This document shows, piece after piece, positions 15,811 to 24,335 of a stretch of DNA of 40,200 nucleotides. Within the stretch, counting starts at the first letter, position 1, and every line of letters starts with the position of its first letter. The position numbers and the translations under genes were made by a program. Under the pieces are notes generated by a model that worked only from the letters and a program-made list of their open reading frames with translations, did no database searches and was not told the origin of the DNA. Origin of the DNA: an uncultured Clostridia bacterium (GTDB taxonomy: Bacteria; Bacillota; Clostridia; Christensenellales; UBA1242); contig CALWTF010000007.1 in the NCBI GenBank assembly GCA_944384415.1, forward strand, positions 1 to 40,200, written 5' to 3'.

Positions 15811-17610
15811 TTACTCTACAGTTACAGATTTTGCTAAATTCCTAGGTTTATCTGGGTCAAAACCTTTTGTTTTTGAAGTTAAATAAGCAAGTGTTTGTAA
15901 TGGCTTTGCACAAACCAACGGCATTAAATTTTGATTTTTATTAGGTAATCTAACAAACAAATCGGCAAAATCTTTTAACTGCAAAAATTGTGAAAACATT
16001 ACAATTTTTGCACCTCTTGATTTAATTTCGTGTATAGCATTTAATGTTTTTTCTAATATTTCAGATTGTGTTAATATAACTATAACAACGCTTTTATCAT
16101 TTATTAAAGCCAAACTGCCGTGCTTAAGTTCTCCCCCTGCAAATGCTTCACAATGGATATATGTGATTTCTTTCAATTTTAAAGCAGCTTCTTGTGCAAC
16201 ATAATAATCTACACTTCGACCAATAAAAAACACACTATCCAAATCTTTAATCATTTTTACTACTTTTAAAATAACTTCATCAAAATTTGTATTTTTCCAC
16301 CAATCACAAATATTATAAATATCCTGTAAATTATAATCAATTTCAATATCTTCTTTTTTAAATAAAAATTTAGTAAAACCAAGTAAAGCGCTTATTTGTG
16401 CAACATAAGCTTTTGTTGATGCAACAGCAATTTCTGGTCCTGCAAAAGTTGGTATGACAAAATCAGCAATTTGAGTTATCCTACTTCCCAAAACATTAGT
16501 GATAGCAATACAAAAAGCTCCTTTTGATTTTGCAAGTTCTAAACCCGCAATTGTATCGGCAGTTTCTCCACTTTGACTAATAAATAAACATAATGAATTA
16601 CTGTTAATTATAGGATTTTTATATCTGAACTCACTTGCAAAATCGATGATAACATCTTTTCTACAATATTTTTCTATTAAAAATTTAGCTATTAAACCAG
16701 CGTGCAAAGCTGTTCCACAAGCACAAATATGAATTTTATTTATATTTTGTTTTTTATTAACAAGTTGTTCAAGTAATGTATTATTAAAAACTTTATTTGC
16801 AGTTTCTTGTATTGCTTCAGCTCCTTGTTCAATTTCTTTATGCATAAAACAATCAAAACCATTTAAAATTATTTGTTCAGCTTTTATGTTTTCTTCTCGT
16901 ATTTTAAATTTTTTTATTTTTAAATTACAGTCAAAAATTTCAACTTTTTGCGCAGAGATTATACCAAATTCATTATCTTTTAAATCAATAACTTTATTTG
17001 TCCATTTTAAGATGGCAGGAATATCACTTGCTATAAAATTTTCATTTTTTCCAACACCTATAATCAAAGGACTGCTTCTTTTTGCAACAAATATTTTATC
17101 TTTAAACTTATTAAAAACAATAGCAAATGCAAAAGACCCTTTTAAATCATCACATACTAATTTTAAACTTTTTAAAATATTTGTTTCAGTTAAAGCTTTA
17201 TTTAAAAGTTGTTTATTTAGTAAATGTGCTACTACTTCGGTATCTGTTTGAGAACGAAAAAATTGATTGTTTAATTTCTTTTTTAATAAATCATAATTTT
17301 CTATGATACCATTATGTACTATTGCAAAACTACAATCATCATTTATATGAGGATGTGCATTTCTTTCTTCTGGTACACCGTGAGTTGCCCATCTTGTGTG
17401 ACCAATACCACAAGATGAACTTAAAATTTTATTTTTTAATAATTCTTTTAAATTATTTATTTTACCAGTTTTTTTGAAAATTTTTAATTTTCCACACTCA
17501 ACAACAGCAATACCAGCAGAATCATATCCCCTATATTCTAAATTTGCTAGTGCATCAAGTAAAACTGGAACAGCTAATCTAAATCCTGTATAACCAACAA
17601 TACCGCACAT
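15811..17610 (-). CDS. glmS: Glutamine-fructose-6-phosphate aminotransferase (glucosamine-6-phosphate synthase)
   Basis: 599 residues. Makes glucosamine 6-phosphate from fructose 6-phosphate and glutamine, the entry step to peptidoglycan amino sugars. The start is the Met before Cys (MCGIVGY), because Cys must be N-terminal to act as glutaminase nucleophile. N-terminal half is the glutaminase domain (GHTRWATHG, HNGIIENY), then two SIS sugar-isomerase domains (SQSGETADT, STKAYVAQ) and the C-terminal KPRNLAKSVTVE. Start codon lies two bases after the murI stop; its AGGAGGTGA is inside murI and inside a hairpin. No glmS ribozyme precedes it. Confidence 0.97.
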   Translation of the reverse strand: MCGIVGYTGFRLAVPVLLDALANLEYRGYDSAGIAVVECGKLKIFKKTGKINNLKELLKNKILSSSCGIGHTRWATHGVPEERNAHPHINDDCSFAIVHNGIIENYDLLKKKLNNQFFRSQTDTEVVAHLLNKQLLNKALTETNILKSLKLVCDDLKGSFAFAIVFNKFKDKIFVAKRSSPLIIGVGKNENFIASDIPAILKWTNKVIDLKDNEFGIISAQKVEIFDCNLKIKKFKIREENIKAEQIILNGFDCFMHKEIEQGAEAIQETANKVFNNTLLEQLVNKKQNINKIHICACGTALHAGLIAKFLIEKYCRKDVIIDFASEFRYKNPIINSNSLCLFISQSGETADTIAGLELAKSKGAFCIAITNVLGSRITQIADFVIPTFAGPEIAVASTKAYVAQISALLGFTKFLFKKEDIEIDYNLQDIYNICDWWKNTNFDEVILKVVKMIKDLDSVFFIGRSVDYYVAQEAALKLKEITYIHCEAFAGGELKHGSLALINDKSVVIVILTQSEILEKTLNAIHEIKSRGAKIVMFSQFLQLKDFADLFVRLPNKNQNLMPLVCAKPLQTLAYLTSKTKGFDPDKPRNLAKSVTVE

Positions 17611-17638
17611 TTTAATCACCTCCTTTTAGGTGATTAAA
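17611..17638 (-). promoter_or_regulatory. Hairpin that covers the glmS ribosome binding site
   Basis: A perfect 11-base inverted repeat (17611-17621 with 17628-17638) and a six-base loop. Read on the minus strand, the loop and 3' arm contain AAAAGGAGGTGA, the glmS ribosome site, and the arm also holds the murI stop codon. When murI is not translated the site should be hidden; ribosomes finishing murI would open it. Confidence 0.75.
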
Positions 17639-18391
17639 TAATCTTTTTAACTTTTCATTTTTATTTAATTTGCTTGAAGTAAAAACTACATATCCGCCAC
17701 TTTGATTTTCCATATTTAATAAACTTAAACATTGTTTTAATCGCTTTGAAATTCCATCATTACCATCAAACATTATTGGATTATTACTTAGAAATTTTTT
17801 AATATTATTTTTAATTAGTACATAATGTGTACATCCAAGAACTACACCATCGAATTTATTTTTATATTTAAAAAATTCTTTTTCTATTTGTTTATTAATT
17901 TTATATTCAGAATAAATATGTTTATCAATATATTTTGCAAATGTTGGTAATCCAACAAAAGTTAATGACTTATGATTATTTTGTTTGAAAAGTTTTATTA
18001 AACTGCTATTTTGAATTGTAGTTTTAGTACCTACTACCAAAATATTTTTACAATCCGATAGTAAAGCTGGTTTTATAGCCGGTTCAGCTCCAATTATAAT
18101 TATATTAGGAAACTTTTCACGAATAATATTAATACAAACCGCAGTTGCTGTATTACAAGCAAGTACAATACTTTTGGGGCTCCAAATTTTAACAAGTTTT
18201 TTTAAGTTTTCAAGAACAATTGCGGTTAAAAACTTTTTATCTTTATTCCCATAAGGCGAATTTATAAAATCAGCAAAATAAACAAAATTTTCATTTGGCA
18301 TATCATTATAAGCTTTAGCCAAAGTTGAAATACCACCTAATCCGCTATCATAGAACAAATTAGGCGCAAAAACACTATTTTTAAAATCCAT
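17612..18391 (-). CDS. murI: Glutamate racemase
   Basis: 259 residues from ATG 18391; an in-frame ATG at 18436 inside gpr would add 15 residues, and neither has a clear ribosome site. Converts L- to D-glutamate for peptidoglycan. Seen: FYDSGLGG, SPYGNKD, first catalytic Cys in ACNTATAV, and second in LGCTHYVLI. The shorter start is favoured because racemases begin only a few residues before the DSGLGG motif and it lies 15 bases after the gpr stop, suited to reinitiation. The C-terminal extension encodes the hairpin over the glmS ribosome site. D-glutamate and glucosamine genes are thus linked, both feeding cell wall precursors. Confidence 0.92.
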   Translation of the reverse strand: MDFKNSVFAPNLFYDSGLGGISTLAKAYNDMPNENFVYFADFINSPYGNKDKKFLTAIVLENLKKLVKIWSPKSIVLACNTATAVCINIIREKFPNIIIIGAEPAIKPALLSDCKNILVVGTKTTIQNSSLIKLFKQNNHKSLTFVGLPTFAKYIDKHIYSEYKINKQIEKEFFKYKNKFDGVVLGCTHYVLIKNNIKKFLSNNPIMFDGNDGISKRLKQCLSLLNMENQSGGYVVFTSSKLNKNEKLKRLFNHLKGGD

Positions 18392-18407
18392 ATAATTAAA
18401 ATATGCA

Positions 18408-19244
18408 TCAACAATAATCTTTGTAAACTTTTCCATGAATTGCTAAATTTATAGCAATTGAAATAGTTCTTGCACATTTGTTTATAAAAATATCAACTTC
18501 TTTAGGGGCAAAAATTTTATCTTTTAAATTATTTTCAATTTTTTCACACAAACCAAATCCGCTTATCATCATTGGTACGCCAAGTGCAATAGTAGGTATG
18601 TTTATTGTTGTTTGATTTAGAATTTTTGTATCATTTCCAACACCAGCTCCTGGCTTAATCCCTGCATCGCACATTTGGAAACTACACCCCAGCCTTTTAC
18701 TATCGTTTGCAGTTAAAGTATCAATAGCAATAATAATGTCAGGCTTTACCCGCTGACAAACTCCCATTATTATATCGTAAGTGGCAAGCCCGGTACATCC
18801 ACCTACTCCAGGTATAAAGGCGGCTAAATCACCCAATTCAGTTCTTGCCAGTTCTGGTATTGAGTGAGTTATTAGTAAATCTTTAACAACCAATGCCCCT
18901 AAACTGTCAGCAACCATACTTTGATTACCTAAACCAACAACTAAAACAAAAGGATTTTTCTTTCCTGTGCTTTTTAATAAAAGTTTTCTTAAAGAAAAAG
19001 CAATTTCAGTTGCAACATAATCTTGAACTTCTGTTAAGTGCGCTAACAATTTTGAGCAATTTATTGTTATATAGTTACCACAAGGTTTTCCAAGTTCTTT
19101 TTCATTATCTTTGGTAACCTTAAACTCTAATTTTTCTAAACCAAACTTACCAGTTTTTATCTGTTTCCCTATTCCGCCTATTTTTGAAACAGCTATTTTT
19201 TCATCAATTAAATCTGTATAAAAACTTTTAACATTATTAACCAT
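18408..19244 (-). CDS. gpr: Germination protease (GPR endopeptidase)
   Basis: 278 residues. GPR cleaves the small acid-soluble proteins that coat DNA in spores, during germination. Seen: N-terminal YTDLIDE pro-region, VVGLGNQSMVADSLG, the conserved PGVGGCTGLATYDIIMGV, KPDIIIAIDTLTAND (with the acidic residue of the active site region) and LGVPMMISG. Family length is about 320-370, so this copy is on the short side. Divergent from rpsT, an arrangement also found in Bacillus subtilis. I see no clear sigma-G promoter in the 105-base gap, and no strong ribosome site before the ATG. Confidence 0.92.
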   Translation of the reverse strand: MVNNVKSFYTDLIDEKIAVSKIGGIGKQIKTGKFGLEKLEFKVTKDNEKELGKPCGNYITINCSKLLAHLTEVQDYVATEIAFSLRKLLLKSTGKKNPFVLVVGLGNQSMVADSLGALVVKDLLITHSIPELARTELGDLAAFIPGVGGCTGLATYDIIMGVCQRVKPDIIIAIDTLTANDSKRLGCSFQMCDAGIKPGAGVGNDTKILNQTTINIPTIALGVPMMISGFGLCEKIENNLKDKIFAPKEVDIFINKCARTISIAINLAIHGKVYKDYC

Positions 19245-19280
19245 AATTTTAATTATTTACAAAAAACTATTAAATAACTC

Positions 19281-19309
19281 TTGCAAAACAAAAAAAATTA
19301 TGTTATAAT
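19281..19309 (+). promoter_or_regulatory. rpsT promoter
   Basis: TTGCAA (19281-19286), 17 bases, TATAAT (19304-19309). Confidence 0.8.
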
Positions 19310-19349
19310 CCATTTACATTTATAAAATAAATATCAAGGGAGAAAAACA

Positions 19350-19628
19350 GTGGCAAATATTACATCACAGAAAAAACGAATTATCACAAACGAAAAAGCT
19401 AGAATTGCTAACAAATCAAAAACAAGTCGTGTAAACACTGAAACTCGTAAATTTCGTGAATTAGTTTCTGCTGGAAAATTTGAAGAGGCAAAAACACAAC
19501 TTAATTTTGTATATAGTTTGATTGATAATGCTCGTTTAGACAATGTTTATCATATCAACACTGCAAGTCGTAAAAAGGCTAATTTGGCTAAGTTGTTAGA
19601 TAAAGCACAAAAAGAACAAGTAAAATAA
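19350..19628 (+). CDS. rpsT: 30S ribosomal protein S20
   Basis: 92 residues. Starts with GTG, supported by GGGAGA ten bases ahead and the family start ANITSQKKRI. The NEKARIANKSKTSRVNTETRKF helix and INTASRKKANLAKLLDKA near the C-terminus are diagnostic. S20 binds 16S rRNA during 30S assembly. The use of GTG is worth noting since S20 translation in other bacteria is autoregulated and often uses a weak start. Confidence 0.97.
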   Translation: MANITSQKKRIITNEKARIANKSKTSRVNTETRKFRELVSAGKFEEAKTQLNFVYSLIDNARLDNVYHINTASRKKANLAKLLDKAQKEQVK

Positions 19629-19635
19629 AAAATTT

Positions 19636-19663
19636 GGCAGGCATAAAATAGCCTGCCTTTTTT
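19636..19663 (+). terminator. rpsT terminator
   Basis: GGCAGGC, eight-base loop, GCCTGCC, then TTTTTT: a GC-rich seven-base stem. Confidence 0.9.
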
Positions 19664-19681
19664 GGTTGCAAAGGGGGTAAA

Positions 19682-20422
19682 ATGAAACTTATCATTAATG
19701 CAGAAGATTTTGGGTTTTCAAAAAGTATTAATCAAGGAATAGTGTTCTGTTTAGAAAATAAATTAGTAACAAGTGCAAGCATAATGGTTACTGCACCCTA
19801 TGCCGAGGAAGCTTTTAGTATTTGTAAAGAAAAAGGCTTTAATAATATTGGAATACATTTAAACTTAACCTGGGGTTTTCCATTATTACCTGCTAAACAA
19901 ATCAAATCATTAGTTGAACCAAATGGGAAATTTCATTATATGTGTTCAATGCCTTTTTATGGTAAATATGCAGATGCTAAAAAAGAACTTGAAGCACAAA
20001 TTAAAAAATTTTTAAATTCAGGATTAAAACCCACACACCTTGATTTTCATCATTATTTTTGCGAAATGCCTGAAATTTTTAAAGCTTACATTGAATTAGC
20101 AAAAAAATATAATTTACCTTGTCGTGTAACAAACACTAGATGTAAAGAAATTGCTAATCAACATAATGTTAAAACAGCAGATGCTTTTTGTAACTCATTC
20201 CATGATTATTATGCAACAACTCAAACATTAAAAGCTTTAGTTGATAATTTTAAAACTAAAGATATTACGGTTGAATTAATGACTACCCCAGGTTTCATTG
20301 ATGAATATACTGTTAGAAACACAAGTTATTTAAACCGAGAAAATGAAATTGAAGAATTAAAAAAAGCTAAAAATGAAAACATTTTTGATGGAATTGAATT
20401 AATAAATTTTTCACAAATTTAA
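19682..20422 (+). CDS. ChbG/YdjC-family carbohydrate deacetylase
   Basis: 246 residues. These metal enzymes remove acetyl groups from chitooligosaccharides or related amino sugars. Seen: NAEDFG (Asp9), GIHLNLT (His59) and HLDFHHYF (His119, His123), the metal and catalytic residues, plus the late PGFIDEY. RBS AAGGGGG four bases from the ATG. It follows the rpsT terminator closely, leaving only some 18 bases, so its transcription may depend on partial readthrough. Sugar substrate unknown; no other chitin genes nearby. Confidence 0.87.
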   Translation: MKLIINAEDFGFSKSINQGIVFCLENKLVTSASIMVTAPYAEEAFSICKEKGFNNIGIHLNLTWGFPLLPAKQIKSLVEPNGKFHYMCSMPFYGKYADAKKELEAQIKKFLNSGLKPTHLDFHHYFCEMPEIFKAYIELAKKYNLPCRVTNTRCKEIANQHNVKTADAFCNSFHDYYATTQTLKALVDNFKTKDITVELMTTPGFIDEYTVRNTSYLNRENEIEELKKAKNENIFDGIELINFSQI

Positions 20423-20446
20423 AAAATGGCATCAGCCATTTTTTTA
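20421..20446. terminator. Bidirectional terminator
   Basis: AAAAAATGGC, loop ATCA, GCCATTTTTTT, serving the ChbG-like gene and the DUF1540 gene on the other strand. Confidence 0.85.
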
Positions 20447-20830
20447 TTCTTCAAATAAATATGTTGCACAACTGCTTTTTTCATTATCATCAATAATTGT
20501 AATTCCATTTGCTCTACATTTACCATCATTGTTAAAAATGCAATCTTTTGCTTCACAATTTAAAAAAACATTTTTTATATGTCTAAAATTTTCATATTCT
20601 GGAGCACTTTCAAACATTCGTTTACTAAAATCGTTTTTCTCATTCTCCTTTTCTATATTTTTATCATATGATTTACAAACAGTATTTTTATCTATATCCA
20701 CACAACAAGCAAAACAGCACTGCCCCTTATTGTGTTTACAAATTGTTTTTCTACATTTTATATCCAAAAACTTCTTCCCCCTTTTAATTTTATATTTGAT
20801 ATTATTAGCACATTGTTTCAAATTATTCAT
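20444..20830 (-). CDS. Cysteine-rich protein with DUF1540-like C-terminus
   Basis: 128 residues, 12 cysteines. The last 40 residues (NCEAKDCIFNNDGKCRANGI followed by a spaced Cys) fit the DUF1540 pattern of four cysteines, a small metal-binding-like domain common in spore-forming Clostridia. The first half has another cluster, CRKTICKHNKGQCCFACC, which may be a second, degenerate unit. ATG 20830 is preferred to a TTG two codons upstream. No good ribosome site is visible, and the start overlaps the -35 box of the divergent rplI promoter. Confidence 0.72.
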   Translation of the reverse strand: MNNLKQCANNIKYKIKRGKKFLDIKCRKTICKHNKGQCCFACCVDIDKNTVCKSYDKNIEKENEKNDFSKRMFESAPEYENFRHIKNVFLNCEAKDCIFNNDGKCRANGITIIDDNEKSSCATYLFEE

Positions 20831-20858
20831 TGACAAAATAACTAAAACATTGTATTCT
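20830..20858 (+). promoter_or_regulatory. rplI promoter
   Basis: TTGACA (20830-20835), 17 bases, TATTCT (20853-20858); it overlaps the first codon of the divergent cysteine-rich gene. Confidence 0.7.
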
Positions 20859-20885
20859 TGTTTGTGAACTCAAGGAGGTTTAATT

Positions 20886-21335
20886 ATGGAAGTCATTTTA
20901 CTTGCTGACATAAAAGGCACTGGAAAAAAAGGCGAAATAGTAAAAGTTAGTGATGGCTACGCTAGAAATTTTTTATTAAAACAAAAACTTGCACAACCTG
21001 CCACAAACACAAACAAAAATATTGTAAACCAAGCACAAAAAGCCAAGGAATACCACAAACAACAAGAACTAGAAGCTTTTGCAAAAATTGCTGAAAAATT
21101 AAAAGGTAAAGTATTTAAATTCCCTGTTAAAGTTGGTGAAAACGGTAAACTTTTTGGTTCTATTTCATCAAAAGATGTTGAAACAAAACTTCGAGAACAA
21201 GGTTTTGATGTTCAAAAGAAACAACTTGAAATACCAAACATAAAATTACTTGGTAAATATCCTGTTAATGCACGATTTGCACCTAAAATTGAAGCAAAAT
21301 TTTATGTTGAAATTGTTTCATCAACTGAAATATAA
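20886..21335 (+). CDS. rplI: 50S ribosomal protein L9
   Basis: 149 residues, full length. N-terminal domain [19 protein letters not shown], then [16 protein letters not shown], the L9 signature, a long connecting helix (about 45-75) and the C-terminal domain with [13 protein letters not shown]9 binds 23S rRNA near L1. RBS AAGGAGG before the ATG. In many Bacillota rplI lies beside replication genes; here it stands alone. Confidence 0.97.
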   Translation: MEVILLADIKGTGKKGEIVKVSDGYARNFLLKQKLAQPATNTNKNIVNQAQKAKEYHKQQELEAFAKIAEKLKGKVFKFPVKVGENGKLFGSISSKDVETKLREQGFDVQKKQLEIPNIKLLGKYPVNARFAPKIEAKFYVEIVSSTEI

Positions 21336-21362
21336 AATATCCATTTATTGGATGTTTTTTTA
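21336..21362 (+). terminator. rplI terminator
   Basis: AATATCCA, loop TTTAT, TGGATGTT with one G-U pair, followed by TTTTT. Confidence 0.75.
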
Positions 21363-21384
21363 TTTGTAATTTTTTTAAACTTAT

Positions 21385-21413
21385 TTGACTTAAAATAATA
21401 TAATTGATATATT
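21385..21413 (+). promoter_or_regulatory. Promoter of the repeat-protein gene
   Basis: TTGACT (21385-21390), 17 bases, TATATT (21408-21413). Confidence 0.65.
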
Positions 21414-21468
21414 GAAATAAGTGAAATATTTTTTTCTTATTGGTAAAAAATAAAAATTAGGAGTGTTT

Positions 21469-23832
21469 ATGTCGGAAATAAATATAGAACCTTTAAAAAA
21501 GAAAAGGAAAAAAAGTGGTTGTTTGCCTTTTTTTATGGGGTTTTGTGCAGCTTTTATTTTTATGATAGTTGGTATTGGGGGCATAGGCACATACATATAT
21601 TTTTGTGTAACGGTGGAACAAATTACTGGTAGTTTAGGCTTTCAAACCCCTTTAGGTGATTTTAATAAAATGACAGTTAATCAAATTATAAACGCTGCAT
21701 TAAAAGAAAAAGATGATTATATTAATATAACTTTTGACAAACTTGATGAATATAATCTTTCTATTCCTGAATCTTTTTTAGGTGTAAGCTTAGGAAATTT
21801 ATATGATAAAACAATAGAATTTAACAATGAAACCAAAAGATTGGGTGATATAAAAGTTTTGGATGCAGCAAATAATATAGAAAAATTTATTGAAGCGGTT
21901 TTACCAAAAATTTATGAAACAGCTGTTGTAGGTGATGTTCTTAATGCTTTACAAATAGATATAAGCTCCTTTGGATACCCTGCATTTACTGAAGCAATTT
22001 ATAATGTTGGAAGCGACACAAATAAAAATTTAAAAAAACTAGAAGAACTTACTGTTGAACAAGCTCTTAATGCTTTACCTGAATATTATGGTGAAGATTA
22101 TCTGACATTTTCGAAATTGCAAACAGCTTTAAATTTATCATTGATACCTGAAACAGATGAGTTTAAAACAGTTTTAAATAAAACAATTTCAAAAATAACT
22201 TTTGAAGATTTATCAAATAACATAACAATTGGCTCTATTATTGATATTATGGGTGAAGAAGCTCTTGGATTAAATAATTATTCTTTTGCACAAACTGAAG
22301 AATTTAAATCAACATTAATTAACGATTTAGGCGAATATTTTGAAACTGTTCCCCTTTCTCAAATAATAGAAATTCCAGATATAAGTACAATTGAAAATCC
22401 AACAACAATGGATAAATTATTAAATTCAATAAAAGATGTTACTGTTGGTGAATTAATGGATGGTGGAGCAACTGAATTATCAACAATTATTGATAAAGTT
22501 AATTTAACAAATTTAATAACTAAAACAAACAATAACGAAAACATGTTAAATATTATTGGCACAACTTCTATTGCTAATTTAATTTTTAATCCAGAAGTTA
22601 TTTCTGAAAAATTATTAGCTGATACTAGAACAATAAATGAAATTTATCCAAATTTAACAATTGAATCAAAGTTATATGACATAAGAAATTACAATTTTAA
22701 ACAAGTTTTTGATAATGCACAAAGTTATATTGATATACTTAATAACACACTTTTTTCTGAGTTGATTGATAACAATGAAAATTTAATGTCAGTTATTGGT
22801 AATATTACTTTAAATCAAATATTATTTTCTTCCGAAGAAATAAGTTCAACCCTTGACGCTAATAATAACACCTTAGAAACCATTTTAAACTTAACTAATC
22901 CAAACAATATTATTGAACCAACTGAAATTGAAATTGATTTATGGACAATAAAAGATGAAACTTTTAACTCATTAAAAATTGGTTACAACGCATTAACAAA
23001 AGCCTTTGACACAATGAAAATTTCTGAACTTACTGGTCAAACAACAGGAATTATGAGTATAATTGGCGAAATTACATTAGGAGATATACTAACAGATGCT
23101 AATTGTATATCAAATGCTTTAAAAACATCTAGTGTTACATTAGAAGAAATGTTGGAATTAAATTCGGAACAAACTACTGGTATAATTGGTATTATTAAAA
23201 ACTTAGAAATTAAAGATTTATTTGGTGAAAATCCTGGTCAAGCAATAACTAATTTATTAAAAACATCAAATGATACATTAGCAAATTTATTAAATTTTGA
23301 CACAACAACATCAACTGATAATGTAGTAAACAAAATAATGAATATTGAGGTTGGAAGTTTGTTTACAGAACCTGCAAAAACATTTAAAGACACTATCAAT
23401 AGCATTGAATTAACTGACCTTTTAAATACTGAAGGAAATACATTGCTTGAAGCAATTGTTAAACAATCTGATAAACTTGGTAAACCTGTTACTGTAAACA
23501 ATTTAGCAGAAGCAATTAATTTAATTACTTTATATGATATGGGGGTTACATCAGAAACTGGTATATTGTCTTTAATAGATTCTAATACAACACTTAATAA
23601 TTTAGCAAATACATTGACAAATTTTAATTTAACAGAACAAACAATCACAGAATTACAATCTGCAGGAATTTTTGGAGAAAATGAAAACTCGTTATTTTAT
23701 AACACCGTATTTGATGAAAACAGCGGAAATTACAATTCTAGTTACGACAATATAAAATTACAAGCTTTTATTGATTATCTTACAGATAATCCTAAAACAC
23801 TTAGCGGTTTCATTGATAGCATACAAACTTAA
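21469..23832 (+). CDS. Membrane-anchored repeat protein of unknown function
   Basis: 787 residues. Start is ATG 21469, after AGGAG, not the GTG six bases earlier. Basic N-terminus (KKKRKKSG), one transmembrane segment (about 22-45, rich in Gly), then a long outer part made of degenerate repeats of roughly 40 to 85 residues. Each has a pattern like IIG-x5-L-x-IL-x6-I-x2-L followed by TLE-x-ILNL or TLANLLNF, for example around MSIIGEITLGDIL, IIGIIKNLEIKDLF and VNKIMNIEVGSLF. Asn, Thr, Ile and Leu dominate; cysteine is nearly absent. This suggests an elongated surface structure, perhaps solenoid-like. No known family recognised, and no neighbour suggests a role. Confidence 0.8.
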   Translation: MSEINIEPLKKKRKKSGCLPFFMGFCAAFIFMIVGIGGIGTYIYFCVTVEQITGSLGFQTPLGDFNKMTVNQIINAALKEKDDYINITFDKLDEYNLSIPESFLGVSLGNLYDKTIEFNNETKRLGDIKVLDAANNIEKFIEAVLPKIYETAVVGDVLNALQIDISSFGYPAFTEAIYNVGSDTNKNLKKLEELTVEQALNALPEYYGEDYLTFSKLQTALNLSLIPETDEFKTVLNKTISKITFEDLSNNITIGSIIDIMGEEALGLNNYSFAQTEEFKSTLINDLGEYFETVPLSQIIEIPDISTIENPTTMDKLLNSIKDVTVGELMDGGATELSTIIDKVNLTNLITKTNNNENMLNIIGTTSIANLIFNPEVISEKLLADTRTINEIYPNLTIESKLYDIRNYNFKQVFDNAQSYIDILNNTLFSELIDNNENLMSVIGNITLNQILFSSEEISSTLDANNNTLETILNLTNPNNIIEPTEIEIDLWTIKDETFNSLKIGYNALTKAFDTMKISELTGQTTGIMSIIGEITLGDILTDANCISNALKTSSVTLEEMLELNSEQTTGIIGIIKNLEIKDLFGENPGQAITNLLKTSNDTLANLLNFDTTTSTDNVVNKIMNIEVGSLFTEPAKTFKDTINSIELTDLLNTEGNTLLEAIVKQSDKLGKPVTVNNLAEAINLITLYDMGVTSETGILSLIDSNTTLNNLANTLTNFNLTEQTITELQSAGIFGENENSLFYNTVFDENSGNYNSSYDNIKLQAFIDYLTDNPKTLSGFIDSIQT

Positions 23833-23841
23833 ATTAATTTT

Positions 23842-23869
23842 AAAAAAGCGCTATAACAAGCGCTTTTTT
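23842..23869. terminator. Bidirectional terminator
   Basis: AAAAAAGCGCT, loop of six, AGCGCTTTTTT: an eleven-base stem between the repeat protein and the Smr-like gene. Confidence 0.9.
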
Positions 23870-24219
23870 TATTTCGATATCCAAATTAAGCTTAATCCTG
23901 CATTTGTCCTTAACAATTCAAAATCGCCAATCAAATCGGGGCAAATTTCTTTCATTTTTTTTAAGACTAAATTATTATCAGTTATGTTTTCACCTTTTAC
24001 AAAGTCTAAAATTTCCCCCTTATTTTTTGCATAAATAAACCATTTGTGCAACTCTTTTTTTATTGCTCCACCTACTCCGTTTGAGCCATAACCATGTATT
24101 ACTTTTAAAACAAAAATCCCCTCTTTTTTACAAAGTTCAATTTCTAGTTCTAACATAGCTATAGCTTGTTGAACTGTTGGGTTATCTAATTTTAAATTAT
24201 ATGTTTTATATCTATTCAT
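23869..24219 (-). CDS. Smr-like domain protein
   Basis: 116 residues from ATG 24219 (MNRYKTYNLKL); an upstream TTG would give nine more but has no ribosome site. Residues 10-60 resemble a small Smr domain: LDNPTVQQAIAMLELEIELCKKEG then VLKVIHGYGSNGVGGAIKKELHKWF, which has the HGxGxxGG loop of Smr nucleases related to the MutS2 C-terminus. The family's LDLHG motif is replaced (NLKLDN), so nuclease activity is doubtful. The tail to residue 116 is unassigned and ends LIWISK. Confidence 0.72.
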   Translation of the reverse strand: MNRYKTYNLKLDNPTVQQAIAMLELEIELCKKEGIFVLKVIHGYGSNGVGGAIKKELHKWFIYAKNKGEILDFVKGENITDNNLVLKKMKEICPDLIGDFELLRTNAGLSLIWISK

Positions 24220-24274
24220 ATTTTGATATCTTAACAAAATAAACAAAAAAAATCAATATTTTTAAAAAATAATA

Positions 24275-24303
24275 TTGAATTTTTTATAAAAAAATGTTAA
24301 AAT
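24275..24303 (+). promoter_or_regulatory. Promoter of the small gene at 24336
   Basis: TTGAAT (24275-24280), 17 bases, TAAAAT (24298-24303). It rules out the upstream ATG at 24294 as the start codon. Confidence 0.65.
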
Positions 24304-24335
24304 ATTGGTCTAAAACAACAAAAGGAATTAATATT

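Noticed and set aside
17611..17760. glmS ribozyme
   Set aside because: The bases upstream of glmS code for the C-terminus of murI, without room for or motifs of the ribozyme.
19245..19349. Sigma-F or sigma-G promoter for gpr
   Set aside because: No convincing match to the forespore promoter pattern on the minus strand in the short divergent gap.
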